64,000 nt of DNA from Ignavibacteria bacterium (GTDB taxonomy: Bacteria; Bacteroidota; Ignavibacteria; Ignavibacteriales; SURF-24): NCBI GenBank assembly GCA_025612375.1, contig JAAXKN010000002.1, forward strand, positions 124,001 to 188,000. The letters run 5' to 3'. The translations under genes were made by a program, and so were the position numbers. Positions 18,712 through 30,972 of the stretch are shown one piece after another (within the stretch, counting starts at the first letter, position 1; the number at the start of each line of letters is the position of its first letter). The notes under the pieces are model-generated. The model was not told where the DNA came from, ran no database searches, and saw only the letters and a list, made by a program, of their open reading frames with translations.

Positions 18712-19320
18712 ATGATTGATATAAGCAAACTGGACTTTAATAAAATGGGCGGGCTTATACCCGCAGTTGTAACAGACAATTCAAACGGCGAAGTCCTTAT
18801 GCTGGGCTTCATGAATAAGGAAGCCCTGGATAAAACCATGGAGTCGGGGCTTGTTACTTTCTTCAGCCGCTCAAAAGGGAGGCTCTGGACAAAAGGAGAA
18901 ACTTCAGGCAATTATCTTAAATTAGTGAGTGTAGCGCAGGACTGTGATAACGATTCACTTCTGATTAAAGCCAATCCTGAAGGCAACACCTGCCACACTG
19001 GGGGCTACTCGTGCTTTTTCCCGGAAAAGCCAGGTTCAATTAACTTCCTAAACGAGCTTTTCTCACTTATTAAGGACAGGAAAGAAAAGCTTCCGGAAGG
19101 CTCATACACAACAAAGCTCTTTCAAAGAGGGGCCAACAGAATAATACAGAAGGTTGGTGAAGAGGCCATTGAAACCGTAATTGCAGCCAAAAACAGGGAT
19201 AAAAACGAGCTGATAAATGAGACCTCGGACCTCATCTATCATATGTTTGTAATGCTCGCTGAGCAGGAAATTGAATTTACGGACATAGTAAAAAACCTTG
19301 AAATGCGCCATTCCAAGTAA
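18712..19320 (+). CDS. hisIE: Bifunctional phosphoribosyl-AMP cyclohydrolase / phosphoribosyl-ATP pyrophosphatase
   Basis: Second and third pathway steps fused in 202 residues. The HisI half (1-105) has SRSKGRLWTKGETSGN and the zinc cysteines in QDCDNDSL and NTCHTGGYSCF. The HisE half (from about 113) has SYTTKLFQRGANRI and QKVGEEAIETVIAAKN. It closes the operon, so all steps except a recognisable histidinol-phosphate phosphatase are encoded here. Confidence 0.96.
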   Translation: MIDISKLDFNKMGGLIPAVVTDNSNGEVLMLGFMNKEALDKTMESGLVTFFSRSKGRLWTKGETSGNYLKLVSVAQDCDNDSLLIKANPEGNTCHTGGYSCFFPEKPGSINFLNELFSLIKDRKEKLPEGSYTTKLFQRGANRIIQKVGEEAIETVIAAKNRDKNELINETSDLIYHMFVMLAEQEIEFTDIVKNLEMRHSK

Positions 19321-19337
19321 AACTGAGTTTAATGTGG

Positions 19338-19369
19338 GGCGGAAAAGAGCTGTTTTTCTCAAATCCGCC
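19338..19369 (+). terminator. Weak hairpin after the histidine operon
   Basis: ggcgga (19338-19343) pairs with tccgcc (19364-19369), and gag/ctc inside may extend it. The downstream tail is not T-rich, so termination is only suggested by position. Confidence 0.4.
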
Positions 19370-19443
19370 TCAAAATACCCCCTAATACTCCTACAAAATT
19401 CTCATTTTTGAAAATCCTCAATTACTTTCATTGTTTTTTTTCT

Positions 19444-19451
19444 TATGTTTG
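19444..19451 (+). promoter_or_regulatory. Bacteroidota-type -7 box before the ferredoxin gene
   Basis: TATGTTTG fits TAnnTTTG and lies 40 bases before the ATG at 19492. It supports the shorter start of the ferredoxin; the -33 element is unclear. Confidence 0.45.
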
Positions 19452-19491
19452 CTCTGTATTAAAATTAAACTTTCAGAAAGGCGTTGCTGTT

Positions 19492-19701
19492 ATGCTAATG
19501 ATAGAGATTCTGCCGGATAAATGCGATTTTTGCGGCTGTTGTGTGGGCGTCTGCCCTGAAGATGCCATTGAGCTTAAAGAAGCTGAGATCAGAATTATTG
19601 AGCAATTGTGCACGAACTGCTGTAAGTGCGTCTGGAGCTGCCCTTTTGAGACCCTGAAATTCAACAAGAAAGAAACTGTGAGGGTAAACGTTGAAAGCTG
19701 A
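19492..19701 (+). CDS. Small 2x[4Fe-4S] ferredoxin
   Basis: A 69-residue electron carrier with two cluster motifs, C11-x2-C14-x2-C17-x3-C21-P and C40-x2-C43-x2-C46-x3-C50-P. It begins MLMIEILPDKCDFCG; the in-frame ATG at 19408 is rejected because the promoter-like box lies downstream of it. The gene overlaps the next by 11 bases, strongly suggesting that it reduces that flavoprotein. The same ferredoxin-then-geranylgeranyl-reductase order is known in Methanosarcina. Confidence 0.85.
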   Translation: MLMIEILPDKCDFCGCCVGVCPEDAIELKEAEIRIIEQLCTNCCKCVWSCPFETLKFNKKETVRVNVES

Positions 19702-20857
19702 ATATGATCTTATTGTTGTTGGCGCCGGTCCGGCCGGATCGATAGCAGCCAAATTTGCTGCCGAAAAGGGGATCTCGGTACTGATGCTGGAAAAAGACAG
19801 GGACGTTGGCTATCCGGTAAGGTGCGGCGAGGCCGTAAGCAAGGCCGGAGTTGAAGAGTTTTTAACACCCGACCCCAAATGGATCGCTTCTTCAATAGAC
19901 AAGTTTTCTCTTATTTCTCCTGATAATTCAGAAGTAATAATAGGGTTTACGGACACGGGTTACATACTGGAAAGAAGAGTTTTTGACTATGAACTGGCCA
20001 GAATGGCCTCCAATGCGGGCGCCGAAGTTTTGACTAGGGCCTATGTCTCGGGGCTCCTAATGGAAGATGGCCGCGTTTCAGGCGTAAAATACCAGTACCG
20101 CGGGGAAGAAAAAGAAGTCAGGGCTAAAATTGTCATTGCAGCCGACGGGGTTGAAAGCCGCGTAGGGCGCTGGGCGGGCTTAAAGACGCATGTGGATTTC
20201 CGCGACATGGAGTGCTGTGCACAGGTTACGGCTTCCAACATTGATGTCGATCCCAATACGTGTTATTTTTATTTCGGGCAGGATGTTGCCCCCGAAGGAT
20301 ACCTCTGGGTTTTCCCCAAGGGTAACCGCTCGGCTAATATAGGTCTTGGCGTAAGCGGCCTTACAGGCAAAAAACGCTCTGCGGTGTCTTACCTGAACAG
20401 CTTCATGGAAAGTAACTTTCCGGATGCCCCGGTGCTGACTTCAATTGCAGGCGGTGTACCTTGCTCTGTTACTCTGGGCAGGATATCTGCCCCCGGCATT
20501 ATGCTAACCGGCGACGCGGCGCGCCAGGTAAACCCTCTTTCGGGGGGAGGCATAATAAGCGGCATGATAGGCGGATCAATTGCAGGCAGAATTGCAGCGG
20601 AATCTGTGCTTAATAATAAGCCTGAGCACGTAATGACTTACGACAGGGCCTGGAACGACAGGCTCGGAAAACGCCATGAGGTATTTAACCGCATAAAGAA
20701 CGGGATTTATAACTTTTCAGACGAAAAGTTTAATTCCATTGCCCATTCTTTTCTTAAGGTGCCGGGGGATAAAAGGACGCTGGGCAGCCTGTTCAGGACG
20801 GCGCTGTTTAATCAGCCCTCCCTGCTTTTGGATGTAGCAAAGGTGTTTTTAGGATAA
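19691..20857 (+). CDS. Geranylgeranyl reductase family FAD-dependent oxidoreductase
   Basis: A 388-residue flavoprotein likely to saturate isoprenoid double bonds (quinone side chain or lipid). It has the FAD-binding GAGPAG (11-16) and LMLEKD, the family motif GYLWVFPKGNRSANIGLG near residue 200, and GDAARQVNPLSGGG near 274. The start is TTG, with gaggg upstream, inside the ferredoxin gene. The coupled ferredoxin is the probable electron donor. The substrate is not decided by sequence; menaquinone is a reasonable guess in a bacterium. Confidence 0.85.
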   Translation: MKAEYDLIVVGAGPAGSIAAKFAAEKGISVLMLEKDRDVGYPVRCGEAVSKAGVEEFLTPDPKWIASSIDKFSLISPDNSEVIIGFTDTGYILERRVFDYELARMASNAGAEVLTRAYVSGLLMEDGRVSGVKYQYRGEEKEVRAKIVIAADGVESRVGRWAGLKTHVDFRDMECCAQVTASNIDVDPNTCYFYFGQDVAPEGYLWVFPKGNRSANIGLGVSGLTGKKRSAVSYLNSFMESNFPDAPVLTSIAGGVPCSVTLGRISAPGIMLTGDAARQVNPLSGGGIISGMIGGSIAGRIAAESVLNNKPEHVMTYDRAWNDRLGKRHEVFNRIKNGIYNFSDEKFNSIAHSFLKVPGDKRTLGSLFRTALFNQPSLLLDVAKVFLG

Positions 20858-22362
20858 TGAAAAAGATCATATTAGAATTATTAAAGAAGAATTTCGATTT
20901 TATAAAGAATAACTGGACGAGCGTTCTGCTGAGGCTCTTTGAGGGGAAGCTGACGCAGGGCCAGGTTAATCTCTTCGTCGAAAGCACGCTTGAGGTGATA
21001 AGGGAGATTCTGGAAAAATCCGACTATTCTTTGGCCGATAATTATCTGATTGATATCTTTAATTTATTTGAAAATGCCAAGCTGAACCTGCTGGAGGTAA
21101 GCCAGCTGTTTAATAACGGAAGGGTTTCCATTCTGCACTTTATAGACAAGGACAAGAACTCTGGCTACGACCCTATTATAATTGTGGAATTTGTTGACGA
21201 GATAATTGAAAACCTTTACGCCCGCTACAGCATGCTTCACCAGGAAGCGCAGATGAAGGAAATCTCGCATGACCGCGACAGCCTGGCTCTTAAGCTTGAG
21301 ATTAACCAGCAGTACCTGAAAAATATACTTCACACTTCAGATTCCGCCATAATGCTGATAGACCAGAATGAAAAATTTATCGCCTGGAATAAAGGCGCCG
21401 AGATAATCTTCGGCTATAATGAAGCTGAGGTAATCGGGCAGCCCTCTTCCCTTCTGCTTCCCAAGGAAGAGAAGTACTTTAAGGAGCTGGAATATATAAG
21501 AGGCGAGGTTATAAGGGAGGGCTTTGTAAAAGTAGCTGAAACTGAAAGAATGACAAAGCTCGGAAAAATAGTCTCGGTTGAACTTAATATTAAGCTTCTT
21601 CCAAGCAGCGACGGCGAGTACATAGGCCGCTCCGTAATTATAAAGGATTTTACGGAGGTCAAAAAGCTCCAGCAGCAGATAGACCAGTCGGAAAAGCTTG
21701 CCGTCATAGGGCAGCTTGCAGCCGGTGTGGCCCATGAGATAGGTAACCCGCTTACGTCAATTTCCTCGATCGTGCAGATACTGCAGAGGCGTTCTGCCGA
21801 CTCGCTTTTCAGTGAGCAGCTTGCAAACATTAAGCTGAATATAGACAGGATCTCAAGGATCGTCCGCGAGCTCGTGGATTTCTCAAGGCCACCCAGCCAT
21901 GAAATGCTGCTTATTCAGATTACGGACGTTATAAAAACCGCCCTTGGAATCGTCAAGTACGACAAGAGGGTTAAAAAAGTGCTTTTTGAAACCAGGCTCG
22001 ACAATGATCTGCCTAAAATTAACATTGTTCCCGACCAGATACTGCAGGTTTTAATTAACATCCTTTTTAACGCCTTGGATGCAATTAACGGGGAAGGTAA
22101 AATTGAGGTTATCTCCTCGCACGACAAGGAAAATGTATATATTGAAATCAGGGACAACGGCTGCGGAATGGACAAGGATACCATGGGCAAGATCTTCGAT
22201 CCCTTCTTTACAACCAAGGAGGTTGGCAAGGGTACGGGCCTTGGGCTTTCGGTCAGTTACGGCATAATGAAGAAATTTAAGGGTGACATACTGGTTCAAA
22301 GTCAGTTAAAACAGGGCAGCAGCTTTACGGTTAAACTGCCTTTACATCAAAGTGTAAATTAA
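20857..22362 (+). CDS. PAS sensor histidine kinase (NtrB/AtoS-like)
   Basis: A 501-residue cytoplasmic kinase with no membrane segment. The N-terminal 150 residues are helical, ending in a coiled coil. A PAS domain follows (about 155-275: AIMLIDQNEKFIAWNKGAEIIFGY), then HisKA with phospho-acceptor H293 in GVAHEIGNPLTSISSI, and HATPase_c with N, G1 (DNGCGM) and G2 (GTGLGLSVSYG) boxes. It starts on the last base of the flavoprotein stop codon and is followed after 17 bases by its regulator. Confidence 0.93.
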   Translation: MKKIILELLKKNFDFIKNNWTSVLLRLFEGKLTQGQVNLFVESTLEVIREILEKSDYSLADNYLIDIFNLFENAKLNLLEVSQLFNNGRVSILHFIDKDKNSGYDPIIIVEFVDEIIENLYARYSMLHQEAQMKEISHDRDSLALKLEINQQYLKNILHTSDSAIMLIDQNEKFIAWNKGAEIIFGYNEAEVIGQPSSLLLPKEEKYFKELEYIRGEVIREGFVKVAETERMTKLGKIVSVELNIKLLPSSDGEYIGRSVIIKDFTEVKKLQQQIDQSEKLAVIGQLAAGVAHEIGNPLTSISSIVQILQRRSADSLFSEQLANIKLNIDRISRIVRELVDFSRPPSHEMLLIQITDVIKTALGIVKYDKRVKKVLFETRLDNDLPKINIVPDQILQVLINILFNALDAINGEGKIEVISSHDKENVYIEIRDNGCGMDKDTMGKIFDPFFTTKEVGKGTGLGLSVSYGIMKKFKGDILVQSQLKQGSSFTVKLPLHQSVN

Positions 22363-22379
22363 ATAATTGGAGTTATTAA

Positions 22380-23753
22380 ATGTGTGCTAAAGTGCTTATT
22401 GTTGACGACGAAAAAGTAATCCGCGAGTCGCTGGAGATGCTCCTTAGGGATGAGGGCTACAAAGCGGAAACCGCTGCCGATGGTGAGGAAGCACTTCAAA
22501 AAATCAGCAATGATGATTATGACGTTGTTTTAACCGACATTAAAATGCCCAAGGTGGATGGAATTGAGCTCATGCAGAAAGCTGCCAGGATTTCGCCTGA
22601 GACTTTTTTTATTATAATGACGGCTTATGCCTCGGTTAAAACCGCAATTGAGGCCTTAAGAGAGGGCGCATATGATTATTTTATTAAACCGGTTGAGTTT
22701 GACGACGTGATTTTACGCCTGAAAAGGCTTATTTCATATAAGAAGCTCTCAACTGAAAACAAATCGCTCCGCCAGAGGCTTTCCTCTGAGGTGGGCTTCC
22801 AGAACATTATAGGTAAAAGTGAACCTATGCAGAGGGTTTTTGACCTAATCTCCAGGGTTTCACAGACAAACAGCAACGTTCTGATAGTAGGTAAAAGCGG
22901 TACCGGAAAGGAGCTGGTTGCAAAGGCAATCCACTTTAACGGCCACAGAAAAGACCAGATATTCCTTCCTGTAAACTGCGGCGCAATTTCTGAGAACCTG
23001 ATTGAAAGCGAGCTTTTCGGGCACAAAAAAGGGGCATTTACCGGGGCAACCGAAGATAAAATGGGTCTTTTTAAGGTAGCCGACGGAGGGACACTTTTCT
23101 TAGATGAAATTGGCGACCTTCCTCTTAATATGCAGGTGAAACTCCTGAGAGTCCTGGAAGACAAGCAGTTCATTCCGGTTGGTGCAACAAGGCCCGTTAC
23201 AACTGACGTCAGGATTATTGCAGCAACAAACCAGAACCTTTTTGAGAAAACCAAAACCGGGGAATTCAGGGAGGATCTTTACTACAGGCTGAACGTTGTG
23301 GAAATTAAACTCCCCTCTCTTAATGAAAGAAGAGAAGACATACCGGTCCTGGTGAGCCATTTTATTGAAAAGTTCAGGGTCGAGATGGGGCGCAAGATAG
23401 TCGGGGTAGATAATGAGACCATGAGACTTTTAATGAACCATGACTGGCGCGGCGGTGTTAGAGAGTTAGAAAACGTAATTGAAAGGGCAATAATATTCGC
23501 CAGAGATGAAGTAATTACAATTAATGATCTCTCGGATTACTTAAAAGGCAACACATTCAGCGATAATTTCCCCGATGCCCTGAAGGACGCGCTTAAGATT
23601 TTTGAGCGCGAGCACATAATAAAAACAATTAAAAAATATAATTACGATAAAGAAGAAGCGGCCAAGGCTCTTATGATCGGTCTTTCTTCCTTATACAGGA
23701 AAATGGAAGAGCTGGATATTCCCACAAAGGCACCTAAAGAAGTGGAAGAATAA
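22380..23753 (+). CDS. Sigma54-dependent response regulator (NtrC family)
   Basis: A 457-residue activator. The receiver domain has the acidic pair D9/D10, phospho-acceptor D53 (LTDIKMPKVDG) and K at FIKPVEF. The AAA+ domain carries Walker A GKSGTGKE, the sigma54-contact loop ESELFGHKKGAFTGA and Walker B GGTLFLDEIGDLP. A Fis-type helix-turn-helix closes the protein (YDKEEAAKALMIGLSSLYRKM). It pairs with the upstream kinase; targets are unknown. Confidence 0.96.
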   Translation: MCAKVLIVDDEKVIRESLEMLLRDEGYKAETAADGEEALQKISNDDYDVVLTDIKMPKVDGIELMQKAARISPETFFIIMTAYASVKTAIEALREGAYDYFIKPVEFDDVILRLKRLISYKKLSTENKSLRQRLSSEVGFQNIIGKSEPMQRVFDLISRVSQTNSNVLIVGKSGTGKELVAKAIHFNGHRKDQIFLPVNCGAISENLIESELFGHKKGAFTGATEDKMGLFKVADGGTLFLDEIGDLPLNMQVKLLRVLEDKQFIPVGATRPVTTDVRIIAATNQNLFEKTKTGEFREDLYYRLNVVEIKLPSLNERREDIPVLVSHFIEKFRVEMGRKIVGVDNETMRLLMNHDWRGGVRELENVIERAIIFARDEVITINDLSDYLKGNTFSDNFPDALKDALKIFEREHIIKTIKKYNYDKEEAAKALMIGLSSLYRKMEELDIPTKAPKEVEE

Positions 23754-23777
23754 TTAAGGCTTAACCCTTTTTAAGAA

Positions 23778-23808
23778 TTGAATTTAACATTAGTGTTATT
23801 TATATTTG
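23778..23808 (+). promoter_or_regulatory. Promoter of rpmE (Bacteroidota type)
   Basis: TTG (23778-23780) and TATATTTG (23801-23808) are separated by 20 bases, the same spacing as in the histidine promoter. The ATG of rpmE is 32 bases further on. Confidence 0.65.
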
Positions 23809-23839
23809 AAAATAATATTTTTAGAAGGCAAGGTACAAT

Positions 23840-24049
23840 ATGAAAGCAGGAATTCATCCCTCATACAAAAAAGCTACTGTAAGTTGTGTATGTGGCAATA
23901 CTTTTACAACCCGCTCAACAGCCGGTGACATAAAACTCGAAATTTGCGCAAATTGCCATCCGTTCTTTACCGGTAAGCAGAAACTTATCGATTCAACCGG
24001 TAGAGTTGAAAGATTTAACAGAAAATACGCTAAAACAGCAGCAAAATAA
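23840..24049 (+). CDS. rpmE: 50S ribosomal protein L31
   Basis: A 69-residue ribosomal protein, zinc-binding (C+) form, with C16, C18, C36 and C39 in SCVCGN and [12 protein letters not shown]. The start MKAGIHPSY is the family N-terminus. It has its own promoter and a hairpin behind it. Confidence 0.96.
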   Translation: MKAGIHPSYKKATVSCVCGNTFTTRSTAGDIKLEICANCHPFFTGKQKLIDSTGRVERFNRKYAKTAAK

Positions 24050-24066
24050 TAACTTTTCTTGGGTTT

Positions 24067-24095
24067 CTTTAACGGAAAATTTTTTTCCGTTAAAG
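24067..24095. terminator. AT-rich perfect hairpin after rpmE
   Basis: ctttaacggaaaa (24067-24079) and ttttccgttaaag (24083-24095) form a perfect 13-bp stem with a three-base loop. No T-run follows outside the stem, so it is a probable but atypical terminator or mRNA-end stabiliser. The rest of the gap to 24316 shows no gene. Confidence 0.5.
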
Positions 24096-24316
24096 AGCTC
24101 CCTATAGCAGCTGATCCTGCCTCAAGACTCTCAGTTTTTGCAGTATCCCATCTGATTTTGAACAAATTTGGTGCTTTGAAGCCATTTTACGGTGTCATCT
24201 TCCGGTTTCTGCATTTTAGGCCGGGGCATTTAAAATTCCAGCCGTCTGGCATTTCTCATAGCAGTGTGAGTATATTTAATTAAAATACATTTTCACAGAA
24301 CTAAAGAGGGTGTCAT

Positions 24317-25576
24317 ATGCAGCTATGCATTTTCGAGGATATATATTTTGACAGGCTCGAACCCCTGATCTACTCAAGGCCTACGTACGATCTTATCTGC
24401 GGCATAAATTCACTGAGGGCGAAAATACTTCGCGCCTATCCGGAAGTCAAATACTCGCTTCATTGCAGGCAGTATCTTGAACCGGTTGTAAAGGCAAAAA
24501 ATCCAAATGTGGACGTAAATAAAATTGAGGACGATGCATGCCTTTTTGTCAATGGCCGCATTCTGGCTCCCCCGGACATGATGGGCCAGATCCCCTTAGA
24601 GGACACAGGAAACAAGCTTTATCTTAACAAAGGGACTATTATTGCAGCCAGGGTTTCAGGCTCGAAGCTCCAGGAACTCAAAGGAAATCTTTTCGACCTC
24701 TTCTCCATGGCTGATTTTGACGGCATTCCGGCCGAGCAGGTGGAAATCAGGCACATCGATTACATCTGGGACCTCATTACAAATAACCGCCAGCAGCTCC
24801 TCTGCGATTTTGAAATACTTACGCGCGATAAAGAAGAAAAAATACTGGGAAAAGTCTATCCGGGGGCACATCTTCTGGAAAAAGGGAACATATTTATTGA
24901 TGAGGGGGCCGAGATAAAGCCCGGTGCGGTTCTGGACGCTGAAAAAGGGCCAATATATATAGATAAGAACGCCGTAGTTGGAGCCAACGCAGTAATTGAA
25001 GACGGGGTTTATGTAGGTGAGGGCAGCCAGGTTAAAAGCTGCGCAAGAATTTACGATAATGTCAGTATTGGCAAGATCTGCAAGATAGGCGGCGAGGTAG
25101 AAGATACGATAATACTGCCCTTTACAAACAAGCAGCATTCGGGCTTTATGGGGCACGCGTACCTGGGAAGCTGGGTCAATATAGGTGCCGATACGAACTG
25201 CAGCGACCTTAAGAATAATTACGGGTCGGTTAAGATTTACGTTAACGGTGAGGTTGTTGACTCAGGGACGCAGTTTCTGGGTGCCATAATGGGAGATCAT
25301 ACAAAAACCGCCATTAATACGATGTTTAATACGGGCACAATTGTAGGTTATTCATGCAACATCTTTGGAGCAGGGTTCCCGGCAAAGTACCTCCCCTCTT
25401 TCTCCTGGGGCGGAAGCGATGCAGTAACGACTTACGACCTGCAAAGGTCGATCGAAACTGCAAGGCGCGCCATGCTAAGACGCGATTATAATATGACAGA
25501 GCAGGATGAGAAACTTTTTAGAAAAATATTTGATTTAACTACTAAGGAAAGAAGGAAAAAAGGTTATCCTTATTGA
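24317..25576 (+). CDS. GlmU-like putative sugar nucleotidyltransferase
   Basis: A 419-residue two-domain protein of a type common in Bacteroidota. The N-terminal half begins MQLCIFEDIYFDRLEPLIYS, a divergent nucleotidyltransferase fold lacking the classical LAAGxGTRM loop. From about 185 a left-handed beta-helix of hexapeptide repeats runs to about 360 (IYIDKNAVVGANAVIEDG; WVNIGADTNCSDLKNNYG; TMFNTGTIVGYSCNIFG), as in GlmU acetyltransferases. It probably handles a sugar phosphate for cell-wall or glycan precursors; the reaction is not proven. Confidence 0.8.
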   Translation: MQLCIFEDIYFDRLEPLIYSRPTYDLICGINSLRAKILRAYPEVKYSLHCRQYLEPVVKAKNPNVDVNKIEDDACLFVNGRILAPPDMMGQIPLEDTGNKLYLNKGTIIAARVSGSKLQELKGNLFDLFSMADFDGIPAEQVEIRHIDYIWDLITNNRQQLLCDFEILTRDKEEKILGKVYPGAHLLEKGNIFIDEGAEIKPGAVLDAEKGPIYIDKNAVVGANAVIEDGVYVGEGSQVKSCARIYDNVSIGKICKIGGEVEDTIILPFTNKQHSGFMGHAYLGSWVNIGADTNCSDLKNNYGSVKIYVNGEVVDSGTQFLGAIMGDHTKTAINTMFNTGTIVGYSCNIFGAGFPAKYLPSFSWGGSDAVTTYDLQRSIETARRAMLRRDYNMTEQDEKLFRKIFDLTTKERRKKGYPY

Positions 25577-25599
25577 TATATTTGTGTAATATATTTGTG
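25576..25599 (+). repeat. Short direct repeat just after a stop codon
   Basis: atatatttgtg occurs at 25576-25586 and 25589-25599 (period 13), starting on the last base of the preceding stop codon. Confidence 0.8.
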
Positions 25600-25690
25600 C
25601 AGTAATTATTTGATTTTTAACTCTAATTCTCCGGAAGATGTGATTACCTCTCAGCTTTCGGACAAGTACGGAAGGGAAACTCTATTATAT

Positions 25691-27055
25691 ATGGTACATG
25701 AGGAAGATCAGACAAAGTCTGATTTGTATGCGGGTGCAAGAGGCATAGCAGTCAAGGTCTTAAACAGAATTGACCGCACGGATGCCTATCTGGAAAAGCT
25801 CCTTGAAAATGAAATGAAGACCTCAGGACTCTCGGGGCAGGATAAAGCCCTGCTTTACGAGATAGTGCACGGCGTCTGCCGCTGGAGCGGCAGGATCGAC
25901 TGGATATTAAACAGTTTTTTCAGGGGGCAGTTCTCCAAAAGCGTTCCGAACGTAAAGAACACACTCCGTGTGGCAGCTTATCAGATCCTGTTCTTAAATA
26001 AAATTCCAGCCTATGCGGCAGTCAACGAGGCCGTGGAGCTGATTAAAAGGCTACAGGGGCAGAAGTCTGCAGGTCTTATTAATGCCGTCTTAAGAAACAT
26101 AATACGCAGCAAGGACGTTATCCGTTATCCCGATCCCAATGAGGACGCTGCGCTTTATTTAAGCGTCTACTATTCCCACCCGCTCTGGATGGTAAAGCGC
26201 TGGATAACAAGATTCGGTCCTGAGGCAGCTGAAAAGCTGCTGATTGCAAACAATGAAAGGCCGGGGCTCTCCTTAAGGGTAAATACACAAAAGACAACCG
26301 TTGAAGAATTCAAGGAGCTTCTAGACAGCGTTTCATTGAAATATTCGCCGGGCAGGTTCCTGCCTGAATTCATCAGGCTTAATACGGTTACCAATATCAT
26401 GGACTGGGAGTATTTCTCTAAAGGGTATTTTAATATTCAGGACGAAAGCACCGGGTTTTCATGCAGGCTTTTAGATCCAAAGGCCGGCATGCGTGTCCTG
26501 GACCTCTGTGCCGCCCCGGGAGGGAAAACCACCTATATTTCCAACCTGATGAATAATGAAGGGGAAATTGTTGCAATAGATAAGTATGAGAGCAGGCTTA
26601 AGTCCTTAAGGAAAAATCTTGAGCGCCTTGGTATTACCAACGTCAGGACCTTAGAGGCCGACGCATTAAGGTATGAAGATGAGCCTTTTGACCGTGTCTT
26701 GCTGGATACACCGTGCTCGGGGATGGGGACGCTGTCGAAGAAGCCGGACATCAAATGGAAAAGAGATCCCTCTGATATCAGAAACCTGAACGCCCTGCAG
26801 TCTGAGCTCCTGGAGAAGGCGGCTTCCCTGGTTAAGGCCGGAGGGGCATTAGTCTACAGCACCTGTACAATTGAGCCTGATGAAAACTTTGAAATAGTAA
26901 GCCGCTTCCTTTCAACACATCCGGAATTTGTAATTAACAGGAATTGCGGCGCGGTTCCTGAGGAACTGATAGATGAAAACGGGTGTCTTCAGACACTGCC
27001 GCATGTAAACAATACTGACGGCGCCTTTGCATGCAGGATGGACAGGGTTGGTTGA
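25691..27055 (+). CDS. rsmB: 16S rRNA m5C967 methyltransferase
   Basis: Methylates a cytosine in 16S rRNA with SAM. From ATG 25691 it has 454 residues: an N-terminal NusB-like RNA-binding domain (ARGIAVKVLNRIDRTDAYLEK; KNTLRVAAYQILFLNKIPAYAAVNEAV written in two parts across residues 10-120), the SAM motif CAAPGGKTT, and two catalytic cysteines, C342 in DTPCSGMG and C392 in YSTCTIEPDEN. A TTG at 25595 would add 32 residues that do not look like the family and fall in the repeat region, so it was not used. Confidence 0.93.
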   Translation: MVHEEDQTKSDLYAGARGIAVKVLNRIDRTDAYLEKLLENEMKTSGLSGQDKALLYEIVHGVCRWSGRIDWILNSFFRGQFSKSVPNVKNTLRVAAYQILFLNKIPAYAAVNEAVELIKRLQGQKSAGLINAVLRNIIRSKDVIRYPDPNEDAALYLSVYYSHPLWMVKRWITRFGPEAAEKLLIANNERPGLSLRVNTQKTTVEEFKELLDSVSLKYSPGRFLPEFIRLNTVTNIMDWEYFSKGYFNIQDESTGFSCRLLDPKAGMRVLDLCAAPGGKTTYISNLMNNEGEIVAIDKYESRLKSLRKNLERLGITNVRTLEADALRYEDEPFDRVLLDTPCSGMGTLSKKPDIKWKRDPSDIRNLNALQSELLEKAASLVKAGGALVYSTCTIEPDENFEIVSRFLSTHPEFVINRNCGAVPEELIDENGCLQTLPHVNNTDGAFACRMDRVG

Positions 27056-27162
27056 TTTGGCTGGCAAATGTTGCCAATTTTTCTCATAATTGCATATCTA
27101 TTATAAAAAGTTTTTAATATTTTAATAATGAACAATTAAAAGTTGTATTACATGGGTCACTA

Positions 27163-30602
<3,440 letters not shown>

Positions 30603-30616
30603 CAGAGAGAATAAAT

Positions 30617-30964
30617 ATGGACTTTGAAGTAAAAAGAGTTGGGGATATTTCAATCTTCAAATTAAACGAAAAACGTCTTAATTCTTCTCTTGCCGGAATG
30701 GTTAAGGGAGAATTTACGATTATGCTTCATGCAGAAGAGATAAGTAAGCTTATTGTCGATCTGTCTGAAGTAGAAACGTGCGACAGTTCTGGTTTAAGCG
30801 CCCTGCTTCTTGCCTACCGTATATTAAGCGGAAATCAGGGGCACATCAGGCTTGCCTCCCCTTCAAAAAATGTCATGACATTAATTCGTATTTCACAGCT
30901 CGACAGGGTTCTGCCGGTCTGCAATACGGTTAATGAAGCTATTTCTGAACTCGAAAAAATATAG
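30617..30964 (+). CDS. STAS domain anti-sigma factor antagonist
   Basis: A 115-residue SpoIIAA-like protein. The phosphorylatable serine is expected at S57 in ETCDSSGLSALLLAYR. Such proteins bind an anti-sigma kinase when dephosphorylated. No partner kinase or sigma factor is adjacent; it lies 14 bases after the GT9-like gene and eight before a symporter. Confidence 0.9.
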   Translation: MDFEVKRVGDISIFKLNEKRLNSSLAGMVKGEFTIMLHAEEISKLIVDLSEVETCDSSGLSALLLAYRILSGNQGHIRLASPSKNVMTLIRISQLDRVLPVCNTVNEAISELEKI

Positions 30965-30972
30965 GTATAATT

